Positions 43,235 to 52,394 of a DNA stretch of 64,000 nucleotides are shown here, piece after piece. Numbering within the stretch: position 1 is the first letter of the stretch; the number at the start of each line of letters is the position of its first letter. Position numbers and translations under genes: made by a program. The notes under the pieces were generated by a model. It saw only the letters and a program-made list of their open reading frames with translations. It was not told where the DNA came from and did not search any database. Origin of the DNA: Empedobacter stercoris (GTDB lineage: Bacteria > Bacteroidota > Bacteroidia > Flavobacteriales > Weeksellaceae); contig NZ_CP104209.1 of NCBI RefSeq assembly GCF_025244765.1, positions 2,300,501 through 2,364,500 on the forward strand, in the 5' to 3' direction.

Positions 43235-44371
43235 GTGAATAATTTGCGAAAAGATATATTAGCTTTGGCTTCTTGGTACCCAAGTCGTGTACTTTTAGAT
43301 AATGGAGATTTTATACAACGCCATTTAAGAGCAATATCTACTTTAAATAATGTAATACTTGTACATGCAATTAAGGACCAAAATTTGAAATCTGATTTTG
43401 AGATTACAGATAATATCAATGAAAATGTAAGAGAGATAATTATTTATTTTAAACCATCTTTTTTCGGTCCGTTTAATTTGATTAAACAAATTAGAGCATT
43501 TCTAAAGGGTATTGCTTTGGTTAATCATTTTGATGTAATTCATTTGAATGTTATTTATCCAGCGGGTTTATTATTAACCTACTTAAAAATAGAATATAAA
43601 AAACCTGTTATTTTAACAGAACATTGGACGAATTTGCATCCGAATAAATTTATTCAACTTCCGTTTTATAAGCGCTTGGCGATTAAGAAAATTCTTAATT
43701 TTGTTGATATAGTTTTACCTGTTTCCACTCATTTAGGAGAATCTATAAAAAAGATTAATCATAAAGTTTCTTATCAAGTAATTCCAAATGTTGTTGATTT
43801 AGAAAGATTTGATTACAAATTAGATTTAAATTCTAACGAAATTCGTTTTTTGCATTTATCACATTTAGGTGATCAACACAAAAATATCTCAGGCATGTTG
43901 AATGTGGCAAAAAGATTAGCAGAAAACAATTATTCGTTTAAATTTTATATAGGAGGAAATGGTGATTTAACTCCAATTATACATTTTATAAAAGAACATA
44001 AGTTAGAAAATTATATCACAACTTTTGGACGATTAGAACATCATGAAGTTAATCAGAAGATGAATGATGCAGATTGTTTTGTGTTATTTAGTCGATTCGA
44101 AAACCAACCTTGTGTACAAGCAGAAGCTTTTGCGACAGGATTACCATTAATTGCGACGAAAGTTGGTGGTATTGAAGAGTTTTTTCCGAATAATTTTGGA
44201 ATTTTAATCGAATCTGAAAATGAAGATCAATTGTTTGAAGCGATGATTGAGGTTATAAAAGGGAAGAAATTTGCAGAAGCTGAAAAGATGAATGACTATG
44301 CAAGAAAGCTATTTGCTAAAGAAGAAATTGCCCAACATTATAATGAAATTTATACAGAAGTTTTGAAATGA
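43235..44371 (+). CDS. Glycosyltransferase family 4
   Basis: The 378-residue GT-B enzyme has an N-terminal Rossmann half (DVIHLNVIYPAGLLLTYL, VILTEHWTNLHP, VLPVSTHLGESI) and the C-terminal Glycos_transf_1 half (HLSHLGDQHKNISGMLNVAKRLAENN, FYIGGNGDLTP, TFGRLEHHEVNQKMNDADCFVL). The retaining-GT4 E-x7-E motif is at EAFATGLPLIATKVGGIEE, with sugar-nucleotide binding nearby. Start is the GTG at 43235, directly after the flippase stop. The end overlaps the next flippase gene by four bases. The transferred sugar is unknown. Confidence 0.87.
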   Translation: MNNLRKDILALASWYPSRVLLDNGDFIQRHLRAISTLNNVILVHAIKDQNLKSDFEITDNINENVREIIIYFKPSFFGPFNLIKQIRAFLKGIALVNHFDVIHLNVIYPAGLLLTYLKIEYKKPVILTEHWTNLHPNKFIQLPFYKRLAIKKILNFVDIVLPVSTHLGESIKKINHKVSYQVIPNVVDLERFDYKLDLNSNEIRFLHLSHLGDQHKNISGMLNVAKRLAENNYSFKFYIGGNGDLTPIIHFIKEHKLENYITTFGRLEHHEVNQKMNDADCFVLFSRFENQPCVQAEAFATGLPLIATKVGGIEEFFPNNFGILIESENEDQLFEAMIEVIKGKKFAEAEKMNDYARKLFAKEEIAQHYNEIYTEVLK

Positions 44372-45615
44372 AAGATTTAATCAAATTTATACAATCATTT
44401 TTGCAAAATAATGGCTTTTACGTTTTTTTATCTTTTTTGATAGAAAAATTAGTCATGTTGATTAATATAATTTTTATTGTGAAAATGATTCCGCAAGATG
44501 AATTTGGTCGAATAACACTTATTGCTTCAATTGTAGCTTTTATGTCTCCATGGAGTGGTTTTGGCTCGTTACAGGTTCTAATGAAATTTGGTGCAGGAGA
44601 AAATGATGAGCAAATAAAACAAGATTTGAGTCGTAAGTTACTGAGGAATGGAATGGTTTATCAATTTTTATTAGCTCTAATTTTTATAGCAGTTGCAAAT
44701 ATTTATACGCTTAAATTTGAGCAATTAGAATGGATTATTTTATTGTTTGCAATACGTCTTTTTGGAATGTTTTTTCAATCTCATTTAACAATCGATTATC
44801 GAATAAATGGAAAAAATAAGAAGTTTGCATTTCTCAATATTTTTATCAATTGTATTGGATTGTTACTAACATTTATTTTAACGATTTATTTTGGCGCGAT
44901 TGGATATATGGTTTCGTTAGCGATTGCTCCATTTTTGAGTTTGTTTTTTTATTCAAAAAATATAATTCAAAAAGCTGTAAATCAGATTACTTCAATGAAT
45001 TGGAAAGCAATGTGGCGATATGGTAGAATGGAATCGTTAGCTTATTTTGCGTCTGAATTATTATTTTCGATTGATATTGCGATGATTGCATTATTCATGC
45101 TTGATAAAGATATTGCTTTATATAAGGTTGCGATTATTCTTCCGATGAATTTATTATTTCTTCCGACCATTTTATTTCAAACGGATTTTCCTCGAATTAT
45201 TCAGAATTGTCACGATAAAAACTTTTTGAAGTTTTATATTAAAAATTATTACAAAATCTTTATCCCTCTTGGAGTTATCATAGTTTTCGGAAGCTATTTT
45301 TTAAAGGATTGGTTGATCAAATTATTCTTTAATCAAACCTATTTATTAGGTGATAAAGTGTTTTTTATTGTAACAATTGCTGTTGTATTAGGAATGCTTT
45401 TCAGAATATTATACATTAATTTGAATAGCACAATTGGTAGATCTGATTGGAATGTTAGAGTATCCTTACTTTCAATTATAAGTTTAGTTATTTTTGACGC
45501 ATTTCTAATTCCCTCTTATGGAATTGAAGGAGCTGCTTTTGGCATGTTATTCACCTTTGTTATTTCAGGTTTGTATGCATGTTATTTATTTAGAAAGTAT
45601 TTAAAAAGTATTTAA
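44368..45615 (+). CDS. Polysaccharide flippase (Wzx/MATE-like), second copy
   Basis: The 415-residue protein is made of about 12 membrane segments (GFYVFLSFLIEKLVMLINIIFIVKMI, ITLIASIVAFMSPWSGFG, IGLLLTFILTIYFGAIGYMV). The pattern KMIPQDEFGRITLIAS is the usual first-loop segment of Wzx-type oligosaccharide flippases. It is not a close relative of the flippase two genes upstream, sharing length and topology only. It overlaps the GT4 gene by four bases and precedes the methyltransferase gene by one base, so all four are translationally coupled. Confidence 0.83.
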   Translation: MKDLIKFIQSFLQNNGFYVFLSFLIEKLVMLINIIFIVKMIPQDEFGRITLIASIVAFMSPWSGFGSLQVLMKFGAGENDEQIKQDLSRKLLRNGMVYQFLLALIFIAVANIYTLKFEQLEWIILLFAIRLFGMFFQSHLTIDYRINGKNKKFAFLNIFINCIGLLLTFILTIYFGAIGYMVSLAIAPFLSLFFYSKNIIQKAVNQITSMNWKAMWRYGRMESLAYFASELLFSIDIAMIALFMLDKDIALYKVAIILPMNLLFLPTILFQTDFPRIIQNCHDKNFLKFYIKNYYKIFIPLGVIIVFGSYFLKDWLIKLFFNQTYLLGDKVFFIVTIAVVLGMLFRILYINLNSTIGRSDWNVRVSLLSIISLVIFDAFLIPSYGIEGAAFGMLFTFVISGLYACYLFRKYLKSI

Positions 45616-45616
45616 A

Positions 45617-46429
45617 ATGTCATTTTCAAAAAAAATATTAAAAACAATAGATGGAATTTTACAGATATGTAAAAATCCATGGTTATTAAATGTTATTATC
45701 AATCAAAATGAAAACTGGGAAAAGAAAACGCCAGATTTTTATAAAAAAGGATTTAAGCAAGTTTCGTTGGATCAATTGTTTCCTAATTTTGATGGAAGAT
45801 TAGAGACTGTTGCGTTTTTGGATGGAGGTTCACTAATCACAGATTTATTATTGTTGAAAAATGCATGTAAAGAATTTGAGCAATGTAAATATTTTGAAAT
45901 AGGAACTTGGAGAGGAGAAAGTATAGCTAATTTAACTGATGTTGCAGCTGATTTGAATACGTTAGATTTGGATATTAACGATTATAAAACGTATAATTTT
46001 ACAAAAGAATATGCAAATGCACATGGTTTTTTTATTCGAAATAATTCAATAATTAAACAACACTTAGGAGATTCTACAAAATTTAATTTTGCAGGTTTAA
46101 ATAAAAAGTTTGACGTGATTTTTATTGATGGTAATCATCATTTTGATTTTGTAGTTTCTGATACTAAAAATGTTTTTGAACATTTAATTCATGAGAATTC
46201 AATAGTGATTTGGCACGACTATGGTTTCTCGCCAGAGGATATTCGATTTGAAATAGTAAATGCAATATTGAAAGGTGTTCCAAAGCAGTTTCATGATAAT
46301 TTATATCATGTAGAGAATACTATGTGTGCAATTTACACACCCAAAAACTTTGATGGAAATGTCTTAAAACTTTATGATAATCCAAAGCGAATATTTTCGG
46401 TGGATTTAAAAATTAATGTTGAACAATAG
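45617..46429 (+). CDS. Class I SAM-dependent methyltransferase (Methyltransf_24-like)
   Basis: The 270-residue protein has the SAM-binding glycine motif FEIGTWRGESIANL (about 93-106). Further Rossmann elements are LNTLDLDINDY and the catalytic-pocket segments GDSTKFNF and DVIFIDGNHHFDFVVSDTKN (about 171-190). The 'DVIFIDGxHxFDFV' block is typical of Methyltransf_24 proteins, often found in glycan clusters as sugar methylases. It follows the second flippase by one base and is the last gene of the plus-strand run. Its 3' end overlaps the convergent metalloprotease gene by 17 bases. The actual methyl acceptor is unknown. Confidence 0.82.
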   Translation: MSFSKKILKTIDGILQICKNPWLLNVIINQNENWEKKTPDFYKKGFKQVSLDQLFPNFDGRLETVAFLDGGSLITDLLLLKNACKEFEQCKYFEIGTWRGESIANLTDVAADLNTLDLDINDYKTYNFTKEYANAHGFFIRNNSIIKQHLGDSTKFNFAGLNKKFDVIFIDGNHHFDFVVSDTKNVFEHLIHENSIVIWHDYGFSPEDIRFEIVNAILKGVPKQFHDNLYHVENTMCAIYTPKNFDGNVLKLYDNPKRIFSVDLKINVEQ

Positions 46430-47639
46430 AATTACTTTTTTTATGAATGTAATTTTTAAAATCATTTCCATTTGGATAAATAATCTTTCCTTTATTTTCG
46501 AAAATAATTTTTGAATTGTTTCCAAAGATAATTGTTGCTTGTGGAGAAATAACTATAGGTTCTGTAATCGTTAAAGAGATATTATCTTCTATTTTTAAAT
46601 TAGAATAAAAGCGTTGTGTTTTATCCCATTTTGTGTTTTCATCAATTAAAAAAGTATTTCCTAAAAAAGAGTCTTCTGTAGCAAATTGAATCAAATTGGT
46701 CTCTCGAAGATTTTTATGAACTTTTAAAATTTCAGTTGGTTGAAGGTAATTTCTTGGATTTAGACCAACTTGAGACATAATTGTATATTTACAAGCATTT
46801 GCATTATGGTATTGGTTGTGATGTCCTAAACCAAGACTATGTCCAATTTCGTGAGCTAAACCGCGGGCATCGTTTACATCCCAAGACATGGTCTCTTGAA
46901 CGGTTTTATTAAATCGAATAGGATCTTGGTATCTGTGCGATAAATATTTTAGGTAGCGATTGGGTATATGAATACTTGTGCTTTGCGATAAATTATTACT
47001 TGGAGATTCTGCTGCAGCTACACCATTTAAGTTATAATCTTTACTTTTAACTTTATATAATCGATCATAATTATCTCCGTCCATTGTCAAATAAACATTT
47101 ATTCCTCTAGGAATTGTTTTGTCTTTTGCAATTTTATCATCCAAATAAGTTAAATACCAACCTCTGTATGGCGTTATTCCGCTGTATTTTTTTTTCTGTA
47201 AATCAGCACCACTATTTTTATAATTCCATGCATAATCATCTTTAATTTCGATATAATTATATTTGAAACGAATTTTTGCATCTGGATAAAAATCTTTTCC
47301 TGTATGACATCCTGTCAAATCATTAGGTTGAGAAAATTGGCTCCATACATTATTCGTGAAATTCATAAAGTTCTCTAATGCGGTTTTTTCTTTGGGATTT
47401 TTCAAATCGTAATTTCCCGTTCCATCATCACGTTTTAGAATAATTACATTTATTTGTAAAGTAATTGGTTGCAAATCATTTGTTATAACAAAAGAGTTAA
47501 TTGTTGATTGCTCTTGATTATTTAGAGTTATTTTGGATGATGTTTGATTATTATTCTGATTAGGATAAATTAATCCTCCTTGTTGCGAAGAACATGAAAA
47601 CACAGAAAATATTACACTATAAAAAATAAATTTATGCAT
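46413..47639 (-). CDS. Zinc metalloprotease lipoprotein (HExxHxxGxxH)
   Basis: The 408-residue protein has a lipobox FSC (Cys16) after a short signal peptide (FIFYSVIFSVFSC). It carries the zincin motif HEIGHSLGLGHH (263-274) and a Met-turn (TIMSQVGLN) about 15 residues later, as in matrixins (M10) and related metzincins. After it, residues about 310-408 form a beta-rich tail (NISLTITEPIVISPQATIIFGNNSKII) that looks like a right-handed beta-helix or sandwich. The mature protein should sit in the cell envelope. No acidic surface-export signal follows the Cys, so the periplasmic face is more likely. The gene is convergent to and overlaps the methyltransferase gene by 17 bases, and lies 56 bases after the deacetylase gene. 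Confidence 0.82.
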   Translation of the reverse strand: MHKFIFYSVIFSVFSCSSQQGGLIYPNQNNNQTSSKITLNNQEQSTINSFVITNDLQPITLQINVIILKRDDGTGNYDLKNPKEKTALENFMNFTNNVWSQFSQPNDLTGCHTGKDFYPDAKIRFKYNYIEIKDDYAWNYKNSGADLQKKKYSGITPYRGWYLTYLDDKIAKDKTIPRGINVYLTMDGDNYDRLYKVKSKDYNLNGVAAAESPSNNLSQSTSIHIPNRYLKYLSHRYQDPIRFNKTVQETMSWDVNDARGLAHEIGHSLGLGHHNQYHNANACKYTIMSQVGLNPRNYLQPTEILKVHKNLRETNLIQFATEDSFLGNTFLIDENTKWDKTQRFYSNLKIEDNISLTITEPIVISPQATIIFGNNSKIIFENKGKIIYPNGNDFKNYIHKKSNSIVQH

Positions 47640-47695
47640 AGGTAGATAATTTAGATAGTTAATTTACAAATTTTCAGGTATTATTTGTGATTAAC

Positions 47696-48562
47696 TTAAT
47701 GCAAAACAATGTGTTTATTCAATATTTTTTGAAGATAAAATTTATACTTCTTTTTTTTGATAAATATAGCAGGATTAGATAAACAATTGTCCATTGGTAA
47801 ACGCTGAATATTTGTAGAAATTATATCATCTTTCATTCCAGCTGTTCCAAAAGTTAAATCAGAACTTATACTTTCAAAAAATAATTTTGAAACACCATCG
47901 TCTGTAAAAGGAAATGAAAAAATACGATAATCTAAGTTAAAATTATTTTGAATATAATCTAAGCTATCATTTGTTTGAACTAATTGTTCTTGAAAAGAAA
48001 TATCCTTGTAATATGGATGATTCATGGAATGTGCGCCTATTGAGAAACCTAGATTAATTAAGCGATTAATATCATTTTGATTAAGATAAATATCCAATTC
48101 GTCAAGATTAATTTCATATTCTTCAACAAGTTGATTGATAATATTAGTGTCATGAATAGAAAAATTTAAAAATTTATTTATTAAATTTTTATCCGAAATT
48201 TTCTCTAGTAAAAGTCCTACTTTATAGCGATAAAAAATCTCTTTATTATTGATAAAACTTGGATTGATAAAAAAAGTAGCATCCAAATTTCGCTCTTTCA
48301 AAATAGGTGAAATGATAGAAATAGATTCTTTTAAACCGTCATCAAATGTTAAATGAAAATAATTATTTTGCGGAATTTCGTTATTTTTTTTGTAAAAATC
48401 AATCAATTCTATAAGAGAAATATTAGTATAATTTTTCTGAAAAAAATCTAACTCACGTTGAAATTGGTCAACAGATTTTAGAGGATATAAATTATTGATG
48501 TAAGACAATTTTTTATTCGAAATAGTATGGTAAAAAGGATATATATTTTTCTTAAAAATCAT
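47696..48562 (-). CDS. Polysaccharide deacetylase (NodB-type), second of two
   Basis: The 288-residue protein carries the NodB motifs: TFDDG (72-76, catalytic base and metal Asp) in HLTFDDGLKES, ATFFINPSF (95-103), and the metal-binding GAHSMNHPYY (176-185; His178 and His182). The third region is FSFPFTDDG. No signal peptide is visible, so it probably acts in the cytoplasm on a lipid-linked or nucleotide-bound precursor, or it is exported by another route. It starts three bases after the GNAT gene stop and ends the minus-strand glycan operon before the metalloprotease gene. Confidence 0.87.
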   Translation of the reverse strand: MIFKKNIYPFYHTISNKKLSYINNLYPLKSVDQFQRELDFFQKNYTNISLIELIDFYKKNNEIPQNNYFHLTFDDGLKESISIISPILKERNLDATFFINPSFINNKEIFYRYKVGLLLEKISDKNLINKFLNFSIHDTNIINQLVEEYEINLDELDIYLNQNDINRLINLGFSIGAHSMNHPYYKDISFQEQLVQTNDSLDYIQNNFNLDYRIFSFPFTDDGVSKLFFESISSDLTFGTAGMKDDIISTNIQRLPMDNCLSNPAIFIKKKKYKFYLQKILNKHIVLH

Positions 48563-48565
48563 GAT

Positions 48566-49597
48566 TTATGTAAAAATTAATTCACCAATTCCGTGTTGAA
48601 TGTTTTTTGTTAAATGATATTTTTTATCTTCAGAAATATAGAGAAAATTTTTATATGATTTTATAAACAAAGGTTTTTGTAATTTTCGGATATAATCTTG
48701 AATTACTTTATCTCTTATAACAATTATACTAAGCTTTTCGCCATTAAATTCTTCTAAAATTGCTTCAGCAATCATTAACGCTTCTTTGTTTGATTGATAA
48801 TAAACATAATGAAGATAAAAAATATTTTGACGAATATTTCTGTAGTAAAAAGCTGTCACTTGCTCATTTTTATTCGTCATTTCAAAAGCATCAGATTTGA
48901 AACTTGAATCAATAAAGCTAAAATCAAAAATTTGGTTGCTATTTTTTGCTTCGCTTTTTTGATGTAACCAAGGATAGTTTTTTATCCATTTTATTTTTTC
49001 AATAGTTAAGGGGAATAAATCATTAGAAATTTGTTCATCTAAAAAAATAGAGGTGTCAATATTAAGCTTAGAAATTTTAAATTGATTTTTATATTCTTTA
49101 TTGCTTTTGATTCGGATAAATTTATTTAAAATAGAACTAATAATTTTAGGAAATTTTTTGTTCAGAATTGAAAAATCATAATGTAATTCTTTTGAATGAT
49201 GATCTTCAATAAAATATAAATCTTTAAAAGATTGATATAATATTTTAGAAGAAATACTTCTTGTATAGATAATTATTTTATCACTATAATCCTTTCTAAC
49301 TTCTAGAAATAATTGTTTAGAATAACCTTTTTTTCGAAATGATGGATTAGTCCAACTACCACTTGACCAAACGAATATTTCGTCTTTGCTATTTTTATCA
49401 TGTAATAAAGTGCGATAACTGATGATCTGTTCATTTTCGATTAGTAGATATAACACATAATCATTTTCATTAGAATAAGGGTTGTGAACGTAAGAAGTTA
49501 ATCTATTTAAGGTTAAAGGAACATGAGTTAGATTTTTATAAAAATCGGAATGAAAAAAACAATCTAAATCTTTTTTCTTAATTTTTTTGAATTTCAC
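48566..49597 (-). CDS. GNAT-like acetyltransferase of the glycan operon
   Basis: I place the start at the GTG at 49597 (encoding MKFKKIKKKDLDCFF), one base after the FemAB-like stop; a TTG at 49642 would give 358 residues and overlap the previous gene by 44 bases. The 343-residue protein holds the GNAT acetyl-CoA pattern WTNPSFRKKGYSKQLFLEVRKDY (about 98-120), with V/I-x-P-x-x-R-x-x-G-like RKKGYSKQLF. The acceptor is not evident from sequence. The remaining two thirds are a poorly conserved region (LYFIEDHHSKELHYDF; KNYPWLHQ) that could form a second GNAT half. N-acyltransfer to an amino sugar, or FemAB-type peptide or glycan acylation, is possible. Confidence 0.68.
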   Translation of the reverse strand: MKFKKIKKKDLDCFFHSDFYKNLTHVPLTLNRLTSYVHNPYSNENDYVLYLLIENEQIISYRTLLHDKNSKDEIFVWSSGSWTNPSFRKKGYSKQLFLEVRKDYSDKIIIYTRSISSKILYQSFKDLYFIEDHHSKELHYDFSILNKKFPKIISSILNKFIRIKSNKEYKNQFKISKLNIDTSIFLDEQISNDLFPLTIEKIKWIKNYPWLHQKSEAKNSNQIFDFSFIDSSFKSDAFEMTNKNEQVTAFYYRNIRQNIFYLHYVYYQSNKEALMIAEAILEEFNGEKLSIIVIRDKVIQDYIRKLQKPLFIKSYKNFLYISEDKKYHLTKNIQHGIGELIFT

Positions 49598-49598
49598 T

Positions 49599-50438
49599 TT
49601 ACAAATTTTTATAGTTGGTATAAAATTTTTCTGTAGCTCCAAATCCTTTGAAAAAATGATTTATACTACTAATCTCCGATCCTTCAAAATCTAAATAATG
49701 AAATTCATCATTTTTCTTTATTTGATGATATATTAACCCTGTAGGAGCAGATAATTTTTTAGCGAAGTGATTAGCGGAAGAATTTAGATAAATAATTCTT
49801 TTTTTGCTCTTCACAAAAATGCTAAAAGCAATTAATTCATTATTTTGATAACAAGAATCGATCTTTATTTTATTATTTTTTAATAGAACTTTAGCTAATG
49901 TTGTTAATTTATTTACATCTACTCTATGATTAGTATTTGCTTTTTTGAAGTTAACAATTTCTTCTAAATTATGATTACTTTTTAATTCAACCTTTTTATT
50001 AATAAACGATTTAATATTTTTTTTCGTTTTATTATCTAATTGAATTTCTTGTTGCAAATCCAAAATTTGATTAACTCGTTTTATTCCCTTCGGCTCAAAC
50101 ATTTCTGTATTTTCTTCATTAAAAGAATAAGCTCTCACTAAATTTCGATGTAATTTATTTTCAAAAAGTTGAAAGGTTTCTTTCGATAAATTTTCTTGAT
50201 GAAAAACACCTAATTGTTGACAATAAATAGGCTGTGTAATAAATTTAAACCCAATTTTTTTCACAAAAGGCAAAGGCATTATTGCTTCATAATCATTCAA
50301 AACATAACAATCCCAATTGTTTTCAACCAAAGCATCTAAATAAAAAACTTCCGCATAAATACGATAGTTCACCGATTTATTTAAACATTCGGTGTATTTA
50401 TTAACATCTAATTTTTTTCGTGAAACTCGCTTTATCAT
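49599..50438 (-). CDS. FemAB/GNAT-like acyltransferase
   Basis: The 279-residue protein resembles FemAB-type tandem-GNAT proteins: an N-terminal half (VNYRIYAEVFYLDALVENNWDCYVLNDYEAIMPLPF, with KKIGFKFITQPIYCQQLGVF) and a C-terminal half (AFSIFVKSKKRIIYLNSSANHFAKKLSAPTGLIYHQI) ending YLDFEGSEISSINHFFKGFGA. The 'DFEGS' block resembles the LDFEGS element of such proteins. These enzymes add amino acids or acyl groups to peptidoglycan or to exopolysaccharide precursors. It overlaps the upstream DUF7033-deacetylase gene by four bases. The GNAT gene starts directly after it, so both are coupled. Confidence 0.72.
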   Translation of the reverse strand: MIKRVSRKKLDVNKYTECLNKSVNYRIYAEVFYLDALVENNWDCYVLNDYEAIMPLPFVKKIGFKFITQPIYCQQLGVFHQENLSKETFQLFENKLHRNLVRAYSFNEENTEMFEPKGIKRVNQILDLQQEIQLDNKTKKNIKSFINKKVELKSNHNLEEIVNFKKANTNHRVDVNKLTTLAKVLLKNNKIKIDSCYQNNELIAFSIFVKSKKRIIYLNSSANHFAKKLSAPTGLIYHQIKKNDEFHYLDFEGSEISSINHFFKGFGATEKFYTNYKNL

Positions 50439-51664
50439 TTGAAAATACTTTCATAAACTTTTCGCCAATCAGCCCAATTTTCAGTTAGATTAGATTGATG
50501 AAACAATGTTATAAACGTACCGTTGACGTTTTTAATTGTTTGCTTCAATGTTTTTAATTCATCAATAGCTTGTTGTGGTGTTAATAGTAAATAGTTTTTC
50601 AACGTAACATCCATAGCAACAAAAGGATAGATTGTTAACATTGTTTGTTGATTTGTTGATAAGTCAAACCATTTGAAAGGAGTAGAAGTCCCAGCTCTAA
50701 ACCCAATCTGATGCGGGAATCCCATCGTATAATCTTCTGAAATTTCATTTATTAACAATTGTTGATAAGTGTAAGGAAAGCTCAATTTGATGAAATGTTG
50801 GCGAGATGATTTAACGGAATTATTTGTAATCGATTTTAAACGAGAAATTTCTGCTGTTAATAACTTAGCATCTACATTGGATTGATAAGACGGGTGAATC
50901 CCAATTTTGGCCCAATTCGAAATAGTGCGGATTAATTCCTGTTGTGGTTTATTTTTCCAATGATGATTTTTATCAAAAGAAGAATAATCGCCCAATAACC
51001 AAAAAAAGATGGTTTCGATTTCATGTTTCTTAGCTAACCCTTTTAAATAATTATAGGTGTCATACGGATCTTTTTCTTGATGTGTTAAAACATTGATTTG
51101 CTTCTTGGCTTCATTGATATTTCCCTTAATAATCTTTTTGAAAAGCGAACCATATTTTATCGTTGAATTATGGTGCAAATACTTCCATGCATAATCAACA
51201 TCATGTGTAATGATTTGTTTAAAAACTCTTTTTTTAAAAGAAATTTCAGGATATTTAGTTTGTATTTTTTGTTGAATATCAAGACAAATTTCATCAACAA
51301 TTGGTCGAGAATAATCTAAATCTGAACCTAAAAATCGATTATGTTGATCAAATTGTTCAGTTTTCGCATTATATTCTTCGTAACGTGAAAGCCAGTAAAA
51401 TGATTTTCCAATTTCATTCAATTTAGAATAATCAACATTTTCTTTAATATTAGTTTCGAGAAAAATATCATTTACGTTGAAATTGATTTCGACTTCTAAA
51501 GTTTGATTCGAAAAATTAATTTTGGGTAAAAAAGAATTGGAAAATTCTTCAAAATTGGTTGTTATGTTGTAGTCAATTCCAGAAAATTCACGAAAAATGA
51601 AATCAAATATGTAATTGATTCGATTAGTGATTTTTTCAGTATATATGATGACTTTTGAATTCAA
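50435..51664 (-). CDS. Polysaccharide deacetylase family protein with DUF7033-like N-terminus
   Basis: The 409-residue protein has an N-terminal region of about 140 residues with IGKSFYWLSRYEEYNAK, as in DUF7033-type extensions. A deacetylase core follows: ITHDVDYAWKYL (152-163), IGIHPSYQSN and the C-terminal ITLFHQSN. The THDVD block takes the place of the TFDDG motif, typical of this Bacteroidota subfamily. The start is a TTG at 51664. The protein is 29 bases from radC and overlaps the FemAB-like gene by four bases. It opens the minus-strand glycan operon. Confidence 0.82.
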   Translation of the reverse strand: MNSKVIIYTEKITNRINYIFDFIFREFSGIDYNITTNFEEFSNSFLPKINFSNQTLEVEINFNVNDIFLETNIKENVDYSKLNEIGKSFYWLSRYEEYNAKTEQFDQHNRFLGSDLDYSRPIVDEICLDIQQKIQTKYPEISFKKRVFKQIITHDVDYAWKYLHHNSTIKYGSLFKKIIKGNINEAKKQINVLTHQEKDPYDTYNYLKGLAKKHEIETIFFWLLGDYSSFDKNHHWKNKPQQELIRTISNWAKIGIHPSYQSNVDAKLLTAEISRLKSITNNSVKSSRQHFIKLSFPYTYQQLLINEISEDYTMGFPHQIGFRAGTSTPFKWFDLSTNQQTMLTIYPFVAMDVTLKNYLLLTPQQAIDELKTLKQTIKNVNGTFITLFHQSNLTENWADWRKVYESIFK

Positions 51665-51692
51665 AATAGTGATGCAATAATCCTTAAAGATA

Positions 51693-52394
51693 TCAAATTA
51701 GGCCTTCATCCGCAAACGAATAAAAATCTTTTTGAGAAACTATAATATGATCCAGTACTTGTATATCCAATAACGTAGCGCCTTCTTTTATTTTTCGAGT
51801 GATTGATTGATCCGCTTGGCTTGGAACGAGATTTCCTGAAGGATGATTATGAGAAAGTATGATTGCGGTTGCCATTAATTCTAAAGCACGTTTAAAAATT
51901 ACGCGTACATCAACGGCAGTTTGTGTAATTCCACCACGAGAAATCTGTTCTGTTTTGATGATTCGATTTCCTTGATTAAGAAACATAACCCAAAATTCTT
52001 CGTTTGGTAAATCGCCAATTTGTTGTTGAAGAATGGTAGCGGCATCTTTGCTTGATGTTATTTTATCTCGTTCCAAAACTTCTTGCGAATTTCGTCTGCG
52101 TCCAATTTCCATTGCTGTGATAATTGAAATAGCTTTTGCTTCGCCTATACCTTTAAATTTGCATAAATCTTCAATCGAATATTTAGCTAATTCATTCCAG
52201 TTTTTATTAGCGGAGTTTAAGATGCGTTTTGCTAACTCTACAGCTGATTCATCACGGTTTCCGCTCCCCATGATAATCGCTAATAATTCTGCATCAGACA
52301 AAGATGAACGTCCTTTTAAAGCTAATTTCTCTCGTGGTCGGTCATCTTCGTTCCAATTTTTGATGGAGTTTTTATTCTCTAAGTAATCCGTCAT
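51693..52394 (-). CDS. radC: RadC-family JAB-domain protein
   Basis: The RadC family JAMM-type domain is at the C-terminus with ILSHNHPSGNLVPSQADQS (catalytic His-x-His and Ser/Asp). A preceding UPF0758 region reads ALKGRSSLSDAELLAIIMGSG, then a helix-hairpin-helix FKGIGEAKAISIITAMEIGRR. Its DNA-repair role is doubtful; members are often linked to mobile DNA. I prefer the ATG at 52394 (MTDYLENKNSIKNW, 233 residues); a TTG at 52406 would add four residues. The start lies inside the 3' end of the small lipoprotein gene (overlap 23 bases). It precedes the glycan genes and may be transcribed with them. Confidence 0.88.
   Translation of the reverse strand: MTDYLENKNSIKNWNEDDRPREKLALKGRSSLSDAELLAIIMGSGNRDESAVELAKRILNSANKNWNELAKYSIEDLCKFKGIGEAKAISIITAMEIGRRRNSQEVLERDKITSSKDAATILQQQIGDLPNEEFWVMFLNQGNRIIKTEQISRGGITQTAVDVRVIFKRALELMATAIILSHNHPSGNLVPSQADQSITRKIKEGATLLDIQVLDHIIVSQKDFYSFADEGLI

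Noticed and set aside
49598-49642. 44-base overlap between the FemAB-like and GNAT-like genes
   Set aside because: It depends on a TTG start; a GTG at 49597, one base after the FemAB-like stop, gives a normal coupled start with no overlap.
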